Positions 1-12,800 of a DNA stretch of 64,000 bases are shown here, piece by piece. The notes under the pieces were generated by a model. That model did no database searches, was not told the origin of the DNA, and saw nothing but the letters and a program-made list of their open reading frames with translations. Position 1 is the stretch's first letter. Each line of letters opens with the position of its first letter. The translations under genes were made by a program, and so were the position numbers. The DNA comes from Apostichopus japonicus (taxonomy: Eukaryota > Echinodermata > Holothuroidea > Aspidochirotida > Stichopodidae), in NCBI RefSeq assembly GCF_037975245.1, contig NC_092576.1:11590611-11654610 (forward strand), given 5' to 3'.

Positions 1-674
1 ACTCTATTGCTCCTTGCAACAAGGGATTTAGCATCTACGGTAGTATTTTCTTACATGATAAGTTATCTCGCATATTATAATATATATAAATGTTTTATTA
101 TATAAATATAATATTCTGTGAGGATAGTATAGTGTAGTGCATAAAACCAAGACGGATCGGTACAGTGAATGTGTGTACTGTGACGTTAAGTGTTGTGAGG
201 TCTATTTGCTATATAAAAGAACTTAATTATTTTTTTTAGATCTCACTTCCCTATATGACCTACTCATATGTTTACTCTTCATTTCTTGTCTCTAAAGCTG
301 TATTTATTTTTGCATGAACACCCAGAAGCCAGGTAAGGACTGTGATTATTCGACTCCAAAACTTTACCAGTAATCCATACGTATTTAATTAAAATCAAGA
401 TAATTCTTAGAAACGCTTGCTCCTTTCTCCAACGACTCTCAAAGTTAATTGACACGATAACAAATTCCTCACATTCATAGAACAAAACCTGTGTCTCAAC
501 ATTTCCCCTGTCTCATGTGGAATGTTTTAACGAGGGCCTTGTGTAAGATTAAGCATTTTTTTTTAACAAGTCGTGCCCTTGAAAGTTGAAATAAAATAAC
601 TTAGTACCGATTATTAAAAAAGGCAACCGACACAGCATGATACAGTAGAACAAGAATAGTAGAACTATACATAC
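1..674. other. Intron sequence, nothing recognised
   Basis: AT-rich intron following the MAM15 first exon. No exon with MAM or LDLa signatures, RNA gene or obvious repeat was seen. Confidence 0.6.
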
Positions 675-845
675 CAGTCCCATAGTCCTCAGGCCCAGAG
701 CCTTCCGTGGTGTGGTCTCCTTTCGGTCCGGTGTAGTACGTTGGGGTACCGTCAGACTTTAAGATCCAATCCATTTCCTCGGTTGGGTCCTGTTCCCATC
801 CGCATAACGTTTTACCGTTGGCTGGACCAAAGTCACAGCTTATGT
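675..845 (-). CDS. Exon: MAM15, first segment (rest of domain beyond window)
   Basis: Phase 1 to 1, 57 codons. [17 protein letters not shown] has a four-residue insertion between cysteines 1 and 2. [14 protein letters not shown] and [18 protein letters not shown] follow. Donor GTATGT. The next exon must lie below position 1. Confidence 0.93.
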
Positions 846-3800
846 CTTTAAAATAAAAAATGAGAACAATTATGGTCTTGTATAATGATGACAAAGACTT
901 AATTAATTAAATCAATTAAAAAGAAAACAAATGGATTATTAGTTTTTTCCCGCCTTTTTCACCACGTTATATATTAAAATATGATATTAAACAATTAATC
1001 AATGTAGCACACAACCCTGAGTGTTTGTAACAGCTTTTTTGAGTTGATTTTGAGGAATTTATGTGATGAAATTTGATTTTCTGTAATGTTATGCTAAAAT
1101 CCCATATCTATGTACTTTATTGGCTTGACTGAGTAGTTAAGTGTCGATTGACCACCATACACAGGGATGTGAGTGCAGCGCCCCCAAAAAACCCCGGAAA
1201 ACTATTCGGAGACCCCGGGTGAATGCCGTCCAAACACATCCTACTCCTAGCTCTGACTACTTACACACTATCGTTATGTTAGGCTAGCTCAAAAGTATTA
1301 GCGCTAACACATCCTACTCCTAGTTCTGACTACTTACACACTATCGTTATGTTAGGCTAGCTCAAAGTTACGAATACGTCACAGCGAACTCCGGAATAAA
1401 AAACAGTCTCACATTCGAATGCGATCATGAATATCGACTATCATATGCGTATCTCGTAGATTTCCGCCGCTCACAAATATCACAAGCGTTAATTCCGAAA
1501 CTTATGTCGAGCACCAGCAGTTAAGAAGATGTGAATTAGGCAAAGTTTTTCAACGACCGAAATGAGCTATGGCGATTTGAAGTTCGCACGTACGCAACGA
1601 TGTTCACATGGCACAATGTTGTACAGTGCAATGCGTTGTGTAACAGGAAATGGTATTTTGGTTGATCGATGAGCGAAAATTGAAGTTAGCTTGCTGCAAC
1701 GGGCCAGGCATTTTTGCCGCATTGTGTCTTTGATATTCGTACAATTTTTTGGAACTTTATTGGAATTTAAAAAAAAAAATGGATTTCCGTAAAAATACAG
1801 AAGACTTACATCCCTGCATACACAGAAAATATGAAATATTGAGAATTGAATGCAATTCATTGATCACTCGCTAACTAACTTTCTTGTCCTACAAAAGAAA
1901 AAGACAAACCAAAAAAACGTATAAAGCAGTGGAATAGTAAAAGAGCAACAGGGTCCTAGTGCCCACAAACCCGCCACTGGGATAAGAAACTCTCATACTT
2001 TGATCGATTGCAACAGGGTCCTGGTGCCCACAAACCCGCCACTGGGATAAGAAACTCTCATACTTTGATCTATTGCAACAGGGTCCTGGTGCCCACAAAC
2101 CCGCCACTGGGATAAGAAACTCTCATACTTTGATCGATTGCAACAGGGTCCTGGTGCCCACAAACCCACCACTGGGATAAGAAACTCTCATACTTTGATC
2201 GATTGCAACAGGGTCCTGGTGCCCACAAACCCGCCACTGGGATAAGAAACTCATACTTTGATCTATTGCAACAGGGTCCTGGTGCCCACAAACCCGCCAC
2301 TGGGATAAGAAACTCTCATACTTTGATCTATTGCAACAGGGTCCTGGTGCCCACAAACCCGCCACTGGGATAAGAAACTCTCATACTTTGATCTATTGCA
2401 ACAGGGTCCTGGTGCCCACAAACCCGCCACTGGGATAAGAAACTCTCATACTTTGATCTATTGCAACAGGGTCCTGGTGCCCACAAACCCACCACTGGGA
2501 TAAGAAACTCTCATACTTTGATCTATTGCAACAGGGTCCTGGTGCCCACAAACCCACCACTGGGATAAGAAACTCTCATACTTTGATCAATTGCAATTAT
2601 CTCTCTTTCAACTTTACATAGTGTTGTATATTTCTGCATTATTGAATGAAGAGGGTTCGTAAACTAATTTGATTTTTTAAAAGTCACCCCCAACCTTAAA
2701 AAAAAAAATTATAGTAAAACATATAAAAAAAATGATCATAACAAAAATATGTAAATATAAAAATTGTAAAACTCACCAGCAGACGACCCACAGTTGACAA
2801 AACTGATGTCATCTAAAGCTATATCGGAGACTGTATCAGGGTCACCCAACCCTCCACCAGGGGTGGACTCAAACCGGACCTGACGAAGAGAAAAAAAAAA
2901 AAAAACATATTGTAAAAAAAACCTGTAAAGATGCATCATTTAACAAAGCATACTTAAGTATGTAAATTGTTTACATTGTGCCAACATAGGGTTAATGAAT
3001 TATAATAATAATAATAATAACAATCATAATAATAATACTAATAATAATAATATTAATAATAATAATTAACACTTATATAGCGCTTAATACAGCGTTTCAA
3101 AGTGCTTTACAAAGTAAGAAAGATACAAAGGAAACCAAGGGAAAAATACAAAAAACTATGCAAAAATGTGAAAATAGAATTATGGTATGGCATCACATCA
3201 TTTTATGAAAGATTGTTACTAAAATACAGTCATACAGTTATTCACAGATGTTGTTTTAGAATACTTCAAGAAATCCCAAACCTAGCTTACATTTTATTTT
3301 GGCAGGTAACTAGTTTTCATAAAGTCATATTTATATCATGACAGAGATCATACAGAATAGCATGAGGGTACCCCCGACTGTTAACAATATAAGCACACGG
3401 TAACGGTGGTTCTCTACAGTGGGTAACTAATTCAGTTGCGCAATTAACAGATACGTTTGGGTATGTTTAGAATTGTTTCTTTTTTTAGTGCAATACATTC
3501 TGCCCGACTTTCCAATTAACAATTTGGTATCAAACATACTGTGTTACCTTATCAAATTCTCTCACTTATTTAACGATATTTCTTCCAGTCTTAACAAATT
3601 GTAATTTTGTTGTTATGTTTGCTACCAGTCCTACCAAATATGTAATGCATTTTAATATTATAACCCTATATCATTGCCATAAGACCTAAAAACGGTCTAT
3701 GTGCTAGACTAGCCAGACCAGCCACTTTCAGAGATGAAGCACATAGATCAGGGATGAGCCTGGGGTAAATAAAAAAAATCACGGAACTTTGCAAAAATTG

Positions 3801-6800
3801 CGGTATAGGCTCCAGTTTGCGTATGCTACAGTGTGTTAGGATAATAGTTTTTGTCCCCGAAGAAGAAAAGAAATCATGGGTATTCCGCGAATTCGCGGAA
3901 AAAGCTCATGCCTGATAGATGTTTGAAGGATCATAAAGGTGACATAGTAGTACAGTGTGTGTAGGCTACTATTATCAGTAGTCAGACGTGACATTATTTG
4001 ACAACTTCCAAACTTAATGTTGTGTCCACCACAATCACAACTTGAAAAATTTGACCTGTCTTGTCTTACATAATATTGTCCGACTGCCTTGGCTCCGACG
4101 TCCAATGTTCCTTTGAGCCACTGTTGTCCTTGGTTTCCGACATAAGACTTAGACGATACTGGGATGAGGTTCTCGTAGAGGTTGACCACGAGGGCACCGG
4201 CTTCACCACCATACATATGGTACCAATACTCCAGCTGGCATCTATGGGTCAAAATCAGAAATAAACATTAATTTCCAATTATTTAAATTAACCAGCTCCT
4301 TGTGTTGGTTTTAACGAATACTTACGGTCTTCTCTAATTCCAGGGAAATGACTGTGTTAGATTATTAAATCAAGATCATTAAAGTGCATTACAGCAGAAA
4401 GACACAGAACTAAAAGTGGTTACTTCTTAGTGACATCACACATCGACAAAATGGCAGCACACTGACGTATGTTGTAACTTAAAGTGTTTACTTCTTACTG
4501 ACATCACACATCGACAGTAAGCAGCACACTGATGTCAGTTGTCACTAAAAGTGTTTACTACTTAGTGACATCACACATCGACAAACTGGCAGCACACTGA
4601 CGTCAGTTGTAAACTAAAAGTGGTTACTTCTTAGTGACATCACCCATCGACAAACTGGCAGCACACTGACGTCAGTTGTAAACTAAAAGTGTTTACTTCT
4701 TACTGACATCACACATCGACAGTAAGCAGCACACTGATGTCAGTTGTAACTAAGAGTGTTTACTTCTTAGTGACATCACACATCGACAAAATGGCAGCAC
4801 ACTGACGTCAGTTGTAAACTTAAAGTGTTTACTTCTTAGTGACATTACACATTGACAAACTGGCAGCACACTGATGTCAGTTGTAACTAAAAGTGTTTAC
4901 TTCTTAGTGACATTACACATCGACAAACTGGCAGCACACTGATGTCAGTTGTAACTAAGAGTGTTTACTTCTTAGTGACATTACACATCGACAAACTGGC
5001 AGCACACTGATGTCAGTTGTAACTAAGAGTGTTTACTTCTTAGTGACATTACACATCGACAAACTGGCAGCACACTGATGTCAGTTGTAACTAAGAGTGT
5101 TTACTTCTTAGTGACATCACACATCGACAAAATGGCAGCACACTGACATCAGTTGTAAGCAATCAAGATAACTCTCGTCTGTAACACTCGGCTATTTTCT
5201 TACGTTGGCTCAAAGGGGGGGGTTGCTTAAATTATATATCACTAAATCATAAAATAAAATGATGGTTTGAGTTTAACTTAACTTCTCCTTTAAGATACAG
5301 TTACGACATGAAATCTTAATTTCCTGATATGGAAAAAATGACAAAGATGATTTGTCCTTGTTCATAGCAAGACGAGAAAACAATGACATCGGTCTGTCTA
5401 ACACTAACCTCGTTCCTGTATTTCCTAACAGACTAGGACTTTGAAGAACGGCCGCCAGTCCGAACGTCCCTTGTGTCTGGTCCACATACATGTAGTAGCC
5501 GGCCGGACTCAGAGTCGTGTGGTCGTTACCGGGGGCGATGGACGCAGGCGCATCGCGAGCTAGCTGACGTTGCCATATATACAGACCGGAAGGTATGGCC
5601 TGCCATCCACACTGGCTGTTCTCAAAGTCGCAGTCGCCTGAAGTTTGGAGAGGAATTCAAAAATAGTTTGGCATCAGAAATATAAACTCTACACATTAAC
5701 ACATGTATGTGTGTATGTATGTATTTTTAGATATTAGAAGTGTGTTTTATTATGTAATAGTGCCTTAGTTTTTTGTGGCATTGATGCACTTTATAAATAC
5801 ATTTTATTATTATTATTTATTTATATATTATTTTATGTTCTTGAAATCTGATACACTTGGAATAATTAACTAGATGCCAAAGTTCTTTGAATGTTAGAAT
5901 TTCAACAAAATCCAAATTTCATAGAAAGTTTATGTGTGAATAACTGACTTACATATAATATTATAAAAGGAAAAAAAAAAAACATTCCAGCTGAATTACC
6001 AATTAATATGACATCATTCAACTCTACTGTTGCCAGATGCCAAATGCCATCATCAAATATTGGTACCTTCCCCATACAATATAATTTACTATGAGCATTT
6101 AGTTTGAACCTAGATCCAGAAACTTCCAGCATTTTGTTTGACGCATTCAACTTCAGCTACCTGAATATCTGCTTAAAGACGTTAGCCTGTTTTTCCCTCT
6201 TTTATTTTCACAGAGTGAACATTAACTAAGGACCCTTTATTGATTCTGTTCCAATGCAGAAAACTTGATACCATGACAACAGTCTTCATCACATGGACTG
6301 CAAATTTTATTTATAAAAAAAAAAGAAGGAAAGAAAGAAATGGAAACATCTTCAATTGCCTTCATGACTCGAAATTAGATTTGGGTGCCCACAATTGTGA
6401 GGTTGAATTGGCATATGGAGTTAAAATATTTAGCAAATAGAATTCCATAAACGGAACAGATGCAAAAAAAGTGACAAAAAATCGAGGATTGCTTGTCATA
6501 TGCATTCTACAAGCAAATCAATAAACAGATCTATCTGCAGAGTTTATGACAATGAGAATGCATTATTCCTTATATCAGGGATGAGCCTGGGGTAAAAAAA
6601 AAGAATCACAGAACTTTGCAAAAATTGCGGTATAGGCTCCAGTTTGCGTATGTTACAGTGTGTTAGGATAATAGTTTTTGTCCCCGAGGTAGAAAAGAAA
6701 AATCACAGATATTCCGCAAATCTGCGGAAAAGCTCATGCCTATTATATTTTTCCAAGCCCCACAAGTGGCCACGAGCGCCTGGACTTGTTGCCCCTACCC

Positions 6801-9800
6801 CCTTTTTCTTTACTATTCCCGTCAAAACTTCCTTACCGCAATCCTGTTCGTCTGAACCATCAGCACAGTCTGCCGTCCCGTCACATCTCACATCGATAGG
6901 CAGGCAGAAACCACTGGTGCAGATGAAGTCGCCCTTCTGACAGGGGCGTTGGGTGGTCATGACTGACACGGGGGGTAAGGTGGTCATCTCTGGCAACTGG
7001 GTCTCGTTCCTCACCTGACAGGAGTCGGTAAAGGTGACATCATCGATGGCTATATCGCCATAGATACCGTCACCGATCGTTGCCTCCAAGATCACCTTCG
7101 GATGAGGACGAGAAAAGTTTTTAAAATTGTGTCGGTGGTTTCGAATCAACAATTATTTATCTAACTTGACAAAATGCCATTTCTTAACGTATCTCATAAT
7201 TCACAAAGATCATGATATAAATTATTAACTTTATGCAAAGAAATTTTAATGTCTCACATATTTAAGCATTAAGGATTTAGATTGAGTTTCCTTTGCAAAC
7301 CCCCTAGATGTTCCTGCCTAAATTTATCTTTCCTTGTACAATTTTAGTTACAGTACCGCTCACGTATAACTCGCGTAGACGTATACTCTACGTTTATCTA
7401 CGCGATTATACGATGTTATACGTTTCTGTACGCGACTTTCTACGCGGTGTCTACGCGGCGTCTACGCCGTGTCTACGCGGCTTAGGGCTTCGCTTCAGTG
7501 CACCTGAATAGGGATTATACGCGCGTAAAGACGTACAATCTCGTATAATCTGTAAACGTAGGTTATTCTCAGCCGCTTTATATAGCAGAGCTTCTATGGG
7601 TTAGAATAAACTGTGATGCATAAAAGAGTCGGTAAACTCAACATCAAGTAATGTCTCCTAAGCCTTTCCAAAATATTCAACCACAGAGTAAGCATATACT
7701 TAAGCCGTTAAGAACAAGAGTAACAAAGAAAACAGCGCTACTAGAAGTACAAACGATCGATACAATCAGTGCAGGAAAACTTCAGCAAGGAAACTTTATC
7801 AATTACAATGTGCACCAGTCTGTTAATATTTATACGAGTTCCTCCCGTTGGGCATTAAATTGAATGTAGGTAACAATTAATGAGAACAAGGTAGGCCTTG
7901 GCCTATCCTACCTTTTAGCCTTCATCGAAAGTTACGCCGTATGTACCTCGCAAGAAAACCACGATAACCGTTTAACGAAAAAAAAAAAAAACAATATTTG
8001 AACTTGAAGATCTGACTTCCCCCAAAAGCAATGACAAGGTTTTGGTTAGGCCTACTATTAAAAAATATTTTCCGAAGAAAACCCTTACGATTTTTTCCAC
8101 AAATATTGAGGCTTACAGTAGGTATTAGTGCTTCCTCACAATCAAGGAGCCTCCACGAATTTCGCTCCGCTTACGTAAAACTTCTATATATATAACACGT
8201 GGAAAGACCCGATTTTTACCACACATAATTCCCATTGACATTAGTCACGGAACATAAATTGGTCATCGACATTCGAACTTGCCCAGGTTCACTTCACCAT
8301 GGGAACGAAAGAAGTTTTATCAGTCGAAATTTATGATTGGTTGCCTTTTTAATAAAATGTTATCGTAAACACAAACATGAGCGACTTTGGATACATTTCC
8401 TACTGTATATGTAGCGTTTCTATTTTGCACTCCTGGCACGATGCCAAACAAAATATTTCGAAATGCAGTGTATTGCTTTTTCCACAAGGGCCATTGCTGG
8501 TATGTTATATTGAAAGTACATAGGCCTGGCCATTCAGAAAGTGTTGAAAAATCGTGTAAGGTGAATTAATGATTTGAACAAAGTCAAAGGTGATACAACT
8601 TTGAACACAAAATTGCTGCGAAGAAATATATTGAAGTAACGTCATGTTTTGACAAAAGCATTCAATGTACAATAACTATTTACTAACCTTTTGAAACAAA
8701 AATTCAAGCAGAAGGAGTGGGAGCAGTAACACGAAATAAGAGAAATATCGACATATTGATGATAATGGCCATGGGTGTCGGGCGACAACCAACCATTCCC
8801 ACTATATCTTATCCTGGTTCTAAGTGGCTTCCGTTCAACAAAAATATTGTTTTACCTAGGCTCAAAACGTCGCACAAAATATTTTCAAAACAACGGTACA
8901 CATGAAGTAATCCAATAAATCCCAGACTGAACAACGAATATAAATACGGTACACTACAGCATCGTTACTTTAATGTTTACCTCCTGCCGACACAACCGAA
9001 AATGTTTAATATGTAACACGGAGATACGTATTGAACTTTTTTTTTTTAAATAATTTCAATGTTTTAACATGTCACTCCCATAGCTCCTTCAAAGTTGCTA
9101 AGCTTTTTATTGATAACGCCGAACGTACCGCCATTACCAGACACACAAGGCGCCACGAAATGTAACAGTTTAAAAAGTCGGAAACATCTGAAAGTACTAG
9201 TAATATGCAAATGTTACGAACGTTTTACCCCTACGTTAAGTGTATTTTTTCTCACCGTTCAATCGTCCGGTTATTTTCCTTTTTTTATCTTCAATGGTTA
9301 TCGAAGTTTGTTTTTGACAATGAGGAAATGTTATTCGCAAAATTTGAACATATTGAGAAACAAATCCCAGGGTGTAAAATCTCACGAACATACTTGTACT
9401 TCCAGGAATCCAGGGTAAAGCTCGTTGCTGCAAAGGTTGAGCTCACACGCGCTAAGCAAGGTACCTGGGAGACTGCTTGGGCCACCCCTCCTCTCTTACG
9501 AGACGGGTTAATATAGTGTTGCACGTTTTTGGCAGTTTGCCAGGGTTGTAACAACTCCTTGTTAGGTCAGAATGGAATGCAAATTAACAGGTGTCAGGCT
9601 TGTGAGCAGAAACCAGGACATGACCTAGATTTCCAGGGTAGTCAATATTCCGCGCGCGCACCTGCAGTTGGGATATTTGGTGATCACGTTTTAGTACGCA
9701 TGACATGGGAAAACGAAAACCTCAAATGAAACTAACTGTTGGAATACGTGGATTTTACTCTTCTGATGTTCGGTTACAACTGGTTCTTATAATGTCAAGT

Positions 9801-12800
9801 TGAACGGAGCTGGTAAGCATCTTAACGCCATTTTAAATTGTGCTCAAACACTTTTGTCATGGCCAATCAGTCTGTGGATCCTAAATGTTTTTTATTTGGC
9901 AAACGGACATTCAAGGGAAAAAGTCATGCAATTGGAAACTGTTTTCCTACATTCTAAGAAGTATAAGTTTTTTTACGTAACACCTCTTTTTTGTTCAAAG
10001 TTTTGTTTTAGCATAGGCCTACCCAAATCAACTGAGGGAGAACAGGATGACTGAGGATGTTCAATGAAGGTTTACATATTTTCATATGAAAGGTCCGCCG
10101 TTTTGCGGCAAATTCTCTGCCTCTTTCAATACATATTTTCCAATAACACACTTCTTGCGACAAAGAATTACCATACGTTTGAGTTGTTCTTTTTTTTCAA
10201 ATAAAATAATGTTTCTCGTACGAAATCTGAAAAAAAACGGGCGGCCATTATTTTTTCTTTTCATTGCTTTAATACTAGTTCGGAATACGTGGCTTCCTTT
10301 ACAAAATATTATTTAATGATAGTTTAGATTGCTTGTAATCGGAATAGACACCCGGGGATTCAGGAAAAAGGAGGCCCCTTGTGCGGGCGAAAAACATGTT
10401 TTGTTTTTAACCGGCCCTGCTTCAAAGTTGTTCGGTGGAATTTTTTCTTTTCATTCCAACGAACCAACGGTAAATTAAATAAAAATTGACAAAGAAACGC
10501 TTAGTAATACTTTATTATTTCTTCAAAATGTTGACAACTATTCAAAGTAAACTAATCCTCCGTGGAACAGAACCTCTACAACTGAAAAATAAAGTCGGGG
10601 AAAGAAACACTGAATAGAAACCCAATTAACAAAAAACATTCTATGCCATCAAACACTTTACTGTACCTTCGTCCCCTTCGCTGCAAAGTGAATATCACCT
10701 CTTAAACTACGATGTAAGAAACGGCTGTTTTAAACATCTCACTAACTCTTTCGGCGACTTTAATCCCTATTCATTGAGCACAATAGCATTTCCTGCGTAT
10801 AAACTCGTAGAGGGATTATACGCGGTGTCTACGCGGCCTCTACGAGGCAATTTCTTTGTCAACGAGTTTATACGCGAGTGTACGTGTTTATACGTGTTTA
10901 TACGATTCTGTGCGTGTACACATGTCCAGTTATACGTGAGCGGTACTGTACCAGGTGTTTTCAAAGGGTGGCCAGCATGTTTCAGTCCAGTTTGAGAAAG
11001 ATTTCAATCCACGCGGTGAAAACAAAAAATGTACACATAATGTTGCACCAATCGGATATGCAGTCCATTGCAGGGAAAAAAAAACGGGCTCACTTATTGA
11101 TTATGACTAGCAATTTAAAGAAAAAACCTTTGGTAAAAAAAATCTTCAGCAGAATAATTAATTAATTAAATCAGCAGACTTATTAACAATTGTCGCACCT
11201 GGAACACATCGTAGTCCGTGCTGTTTGCTACGACTACATCCGCTCGTTCGTAGAAGTCGCCGAGGTTACCGCTTCGGCTCCAGAGCAGCGTCAGGGGTCC
11301 GTTGATGACTTTGCGTTTGTAGACGTTCAGGGAGCCGATGTCCTCACCGAACATGTGATAGAAGAACCTTATCTCGCAGTCACCGCCCGAGGCCCTGAGG
11401 TTGATGCTGCCGAGCCGGGCTCTGTTGCCAGGTTTTCTGGGAGAGCTACTTTCAAGGTATAGGTAGTGTCCTGTAGGATAATAAATGAAACAATCAGTTA
11501 AAACAATAGATTAAACAAAACCGGGCTAACAGATATATGGAAGTTCTTCTTAAAGCAGAATTATTGATATGATGGTTAACTTAGGAAAGTCTCGTTAATT
11601 TAACCCACGATCATTTTGAAGAATAATTGTTACTTTGTTACAGATAAGGTAATAACTGTTACTTTGTTACAGATAAGGTAATAACTGTTACTTTGTTACA
11701 GATAAGGTAATAACTGTTACTTTGTTACAGATAAGGTAATAGTTGTTACTCTGTTACAGATAAGGTAATAACGGTTACTTTGTAATAGATAAGGTAATAA
11801 TTGTTACTTTGCTACAGATAAGGTAATATTTGTTACTTTGTTACAGATAAGGTAATAATTGTTACTTTGTTACAGATAAGGTAATAACTGTTACTTTGTT
11901 ACAGATAAGGTAATAGTTGTAACTCCGTTACAGATAAGGTAATAACTGTTACTTTGTAATAGATAAGGTAATAATTGTTACTTTGTTACAGATAAGGTAA
12001 TAGTTGTAACTCCGTTACAGATAAGGTAATAACTGTTACTTTGTAATAGATAAGGTAATAATTGTTACTTTGTTACAGATAAGGTAATAATTGTTACTTC
12101 GTTACAGATAAGGTAATAATTGTAACTTCGTTACAGATAAGGTAATAATTGTTACTTTGTTACAGATAAGGTAATAATTGTTACTTTGCTACAGATAAGG
12201 TAATAATTGTTACTTTATTACAGATAAGGTAATAACTGTTACTCTGTTACAGATAAGGTAATAACTGTTACTTTGTAATAGATAAGGTAATAATTGTTAC
12301 TTTGTTACAGATAAGGTAATAATTGTTACTTCGTTACAGATAAGGTAATAATTGTAACTTTGTTACAGATAAGGTAATAATTGTTACTTTGTTACAGATA
12401 AGGTAATAATTGTTACTTTATTACAGATAAGGTAATAACTGTTACTTTGCTACAGATAAGGTAATAATTGTTACTTTGTTACAGATAAGGTAATAATTGT
12501 TACTTTGTTACAGATAAGGTAATAACTGTTACTTTGCTACAGATAAGGTAATATTTGTTACTTTGTTACAGATAAGGTAATAGTTGTTACTCTGTTACAG
12601 ATAAGGTAATAACTGTTACTTTGTAATAGATAAGGTAATAATTGTTACTTTGTTACAGATAAGGTAACAATTAATACTTTGTTACAGATAAGGTAATATT
12701 TGTTACTTTGTTACAGATAAGGTAATAATTGTTACTTTGCTACAGATAAGGTAATAATTGTTACTTTGTTACAGATAAGGTAATAATTGTTACTTTATTA

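Noticed and set aside
2070-2365. Open frames with repeated [15 protein letters not shown]-like peptides
   Set aside because: They are translations of the 65-bp satellite and have no exon borders that fit the gene. Frames in 13080-13298, 36164-36745, 39209-39780 and 60845-61247 are rejected for the same reason.
5902-6150. Minus-strand frame of 82 codons
   Set aside because: No MAM or LDLa signature and no splice borders in a phase that fits the neighbouring exons.
9095-9516. Two overlapping ~105-codon plus-strand frames
   Set aside because: They lie inside the 3.6-kb TIR element, show no recognisable domain and have no clear exon context.
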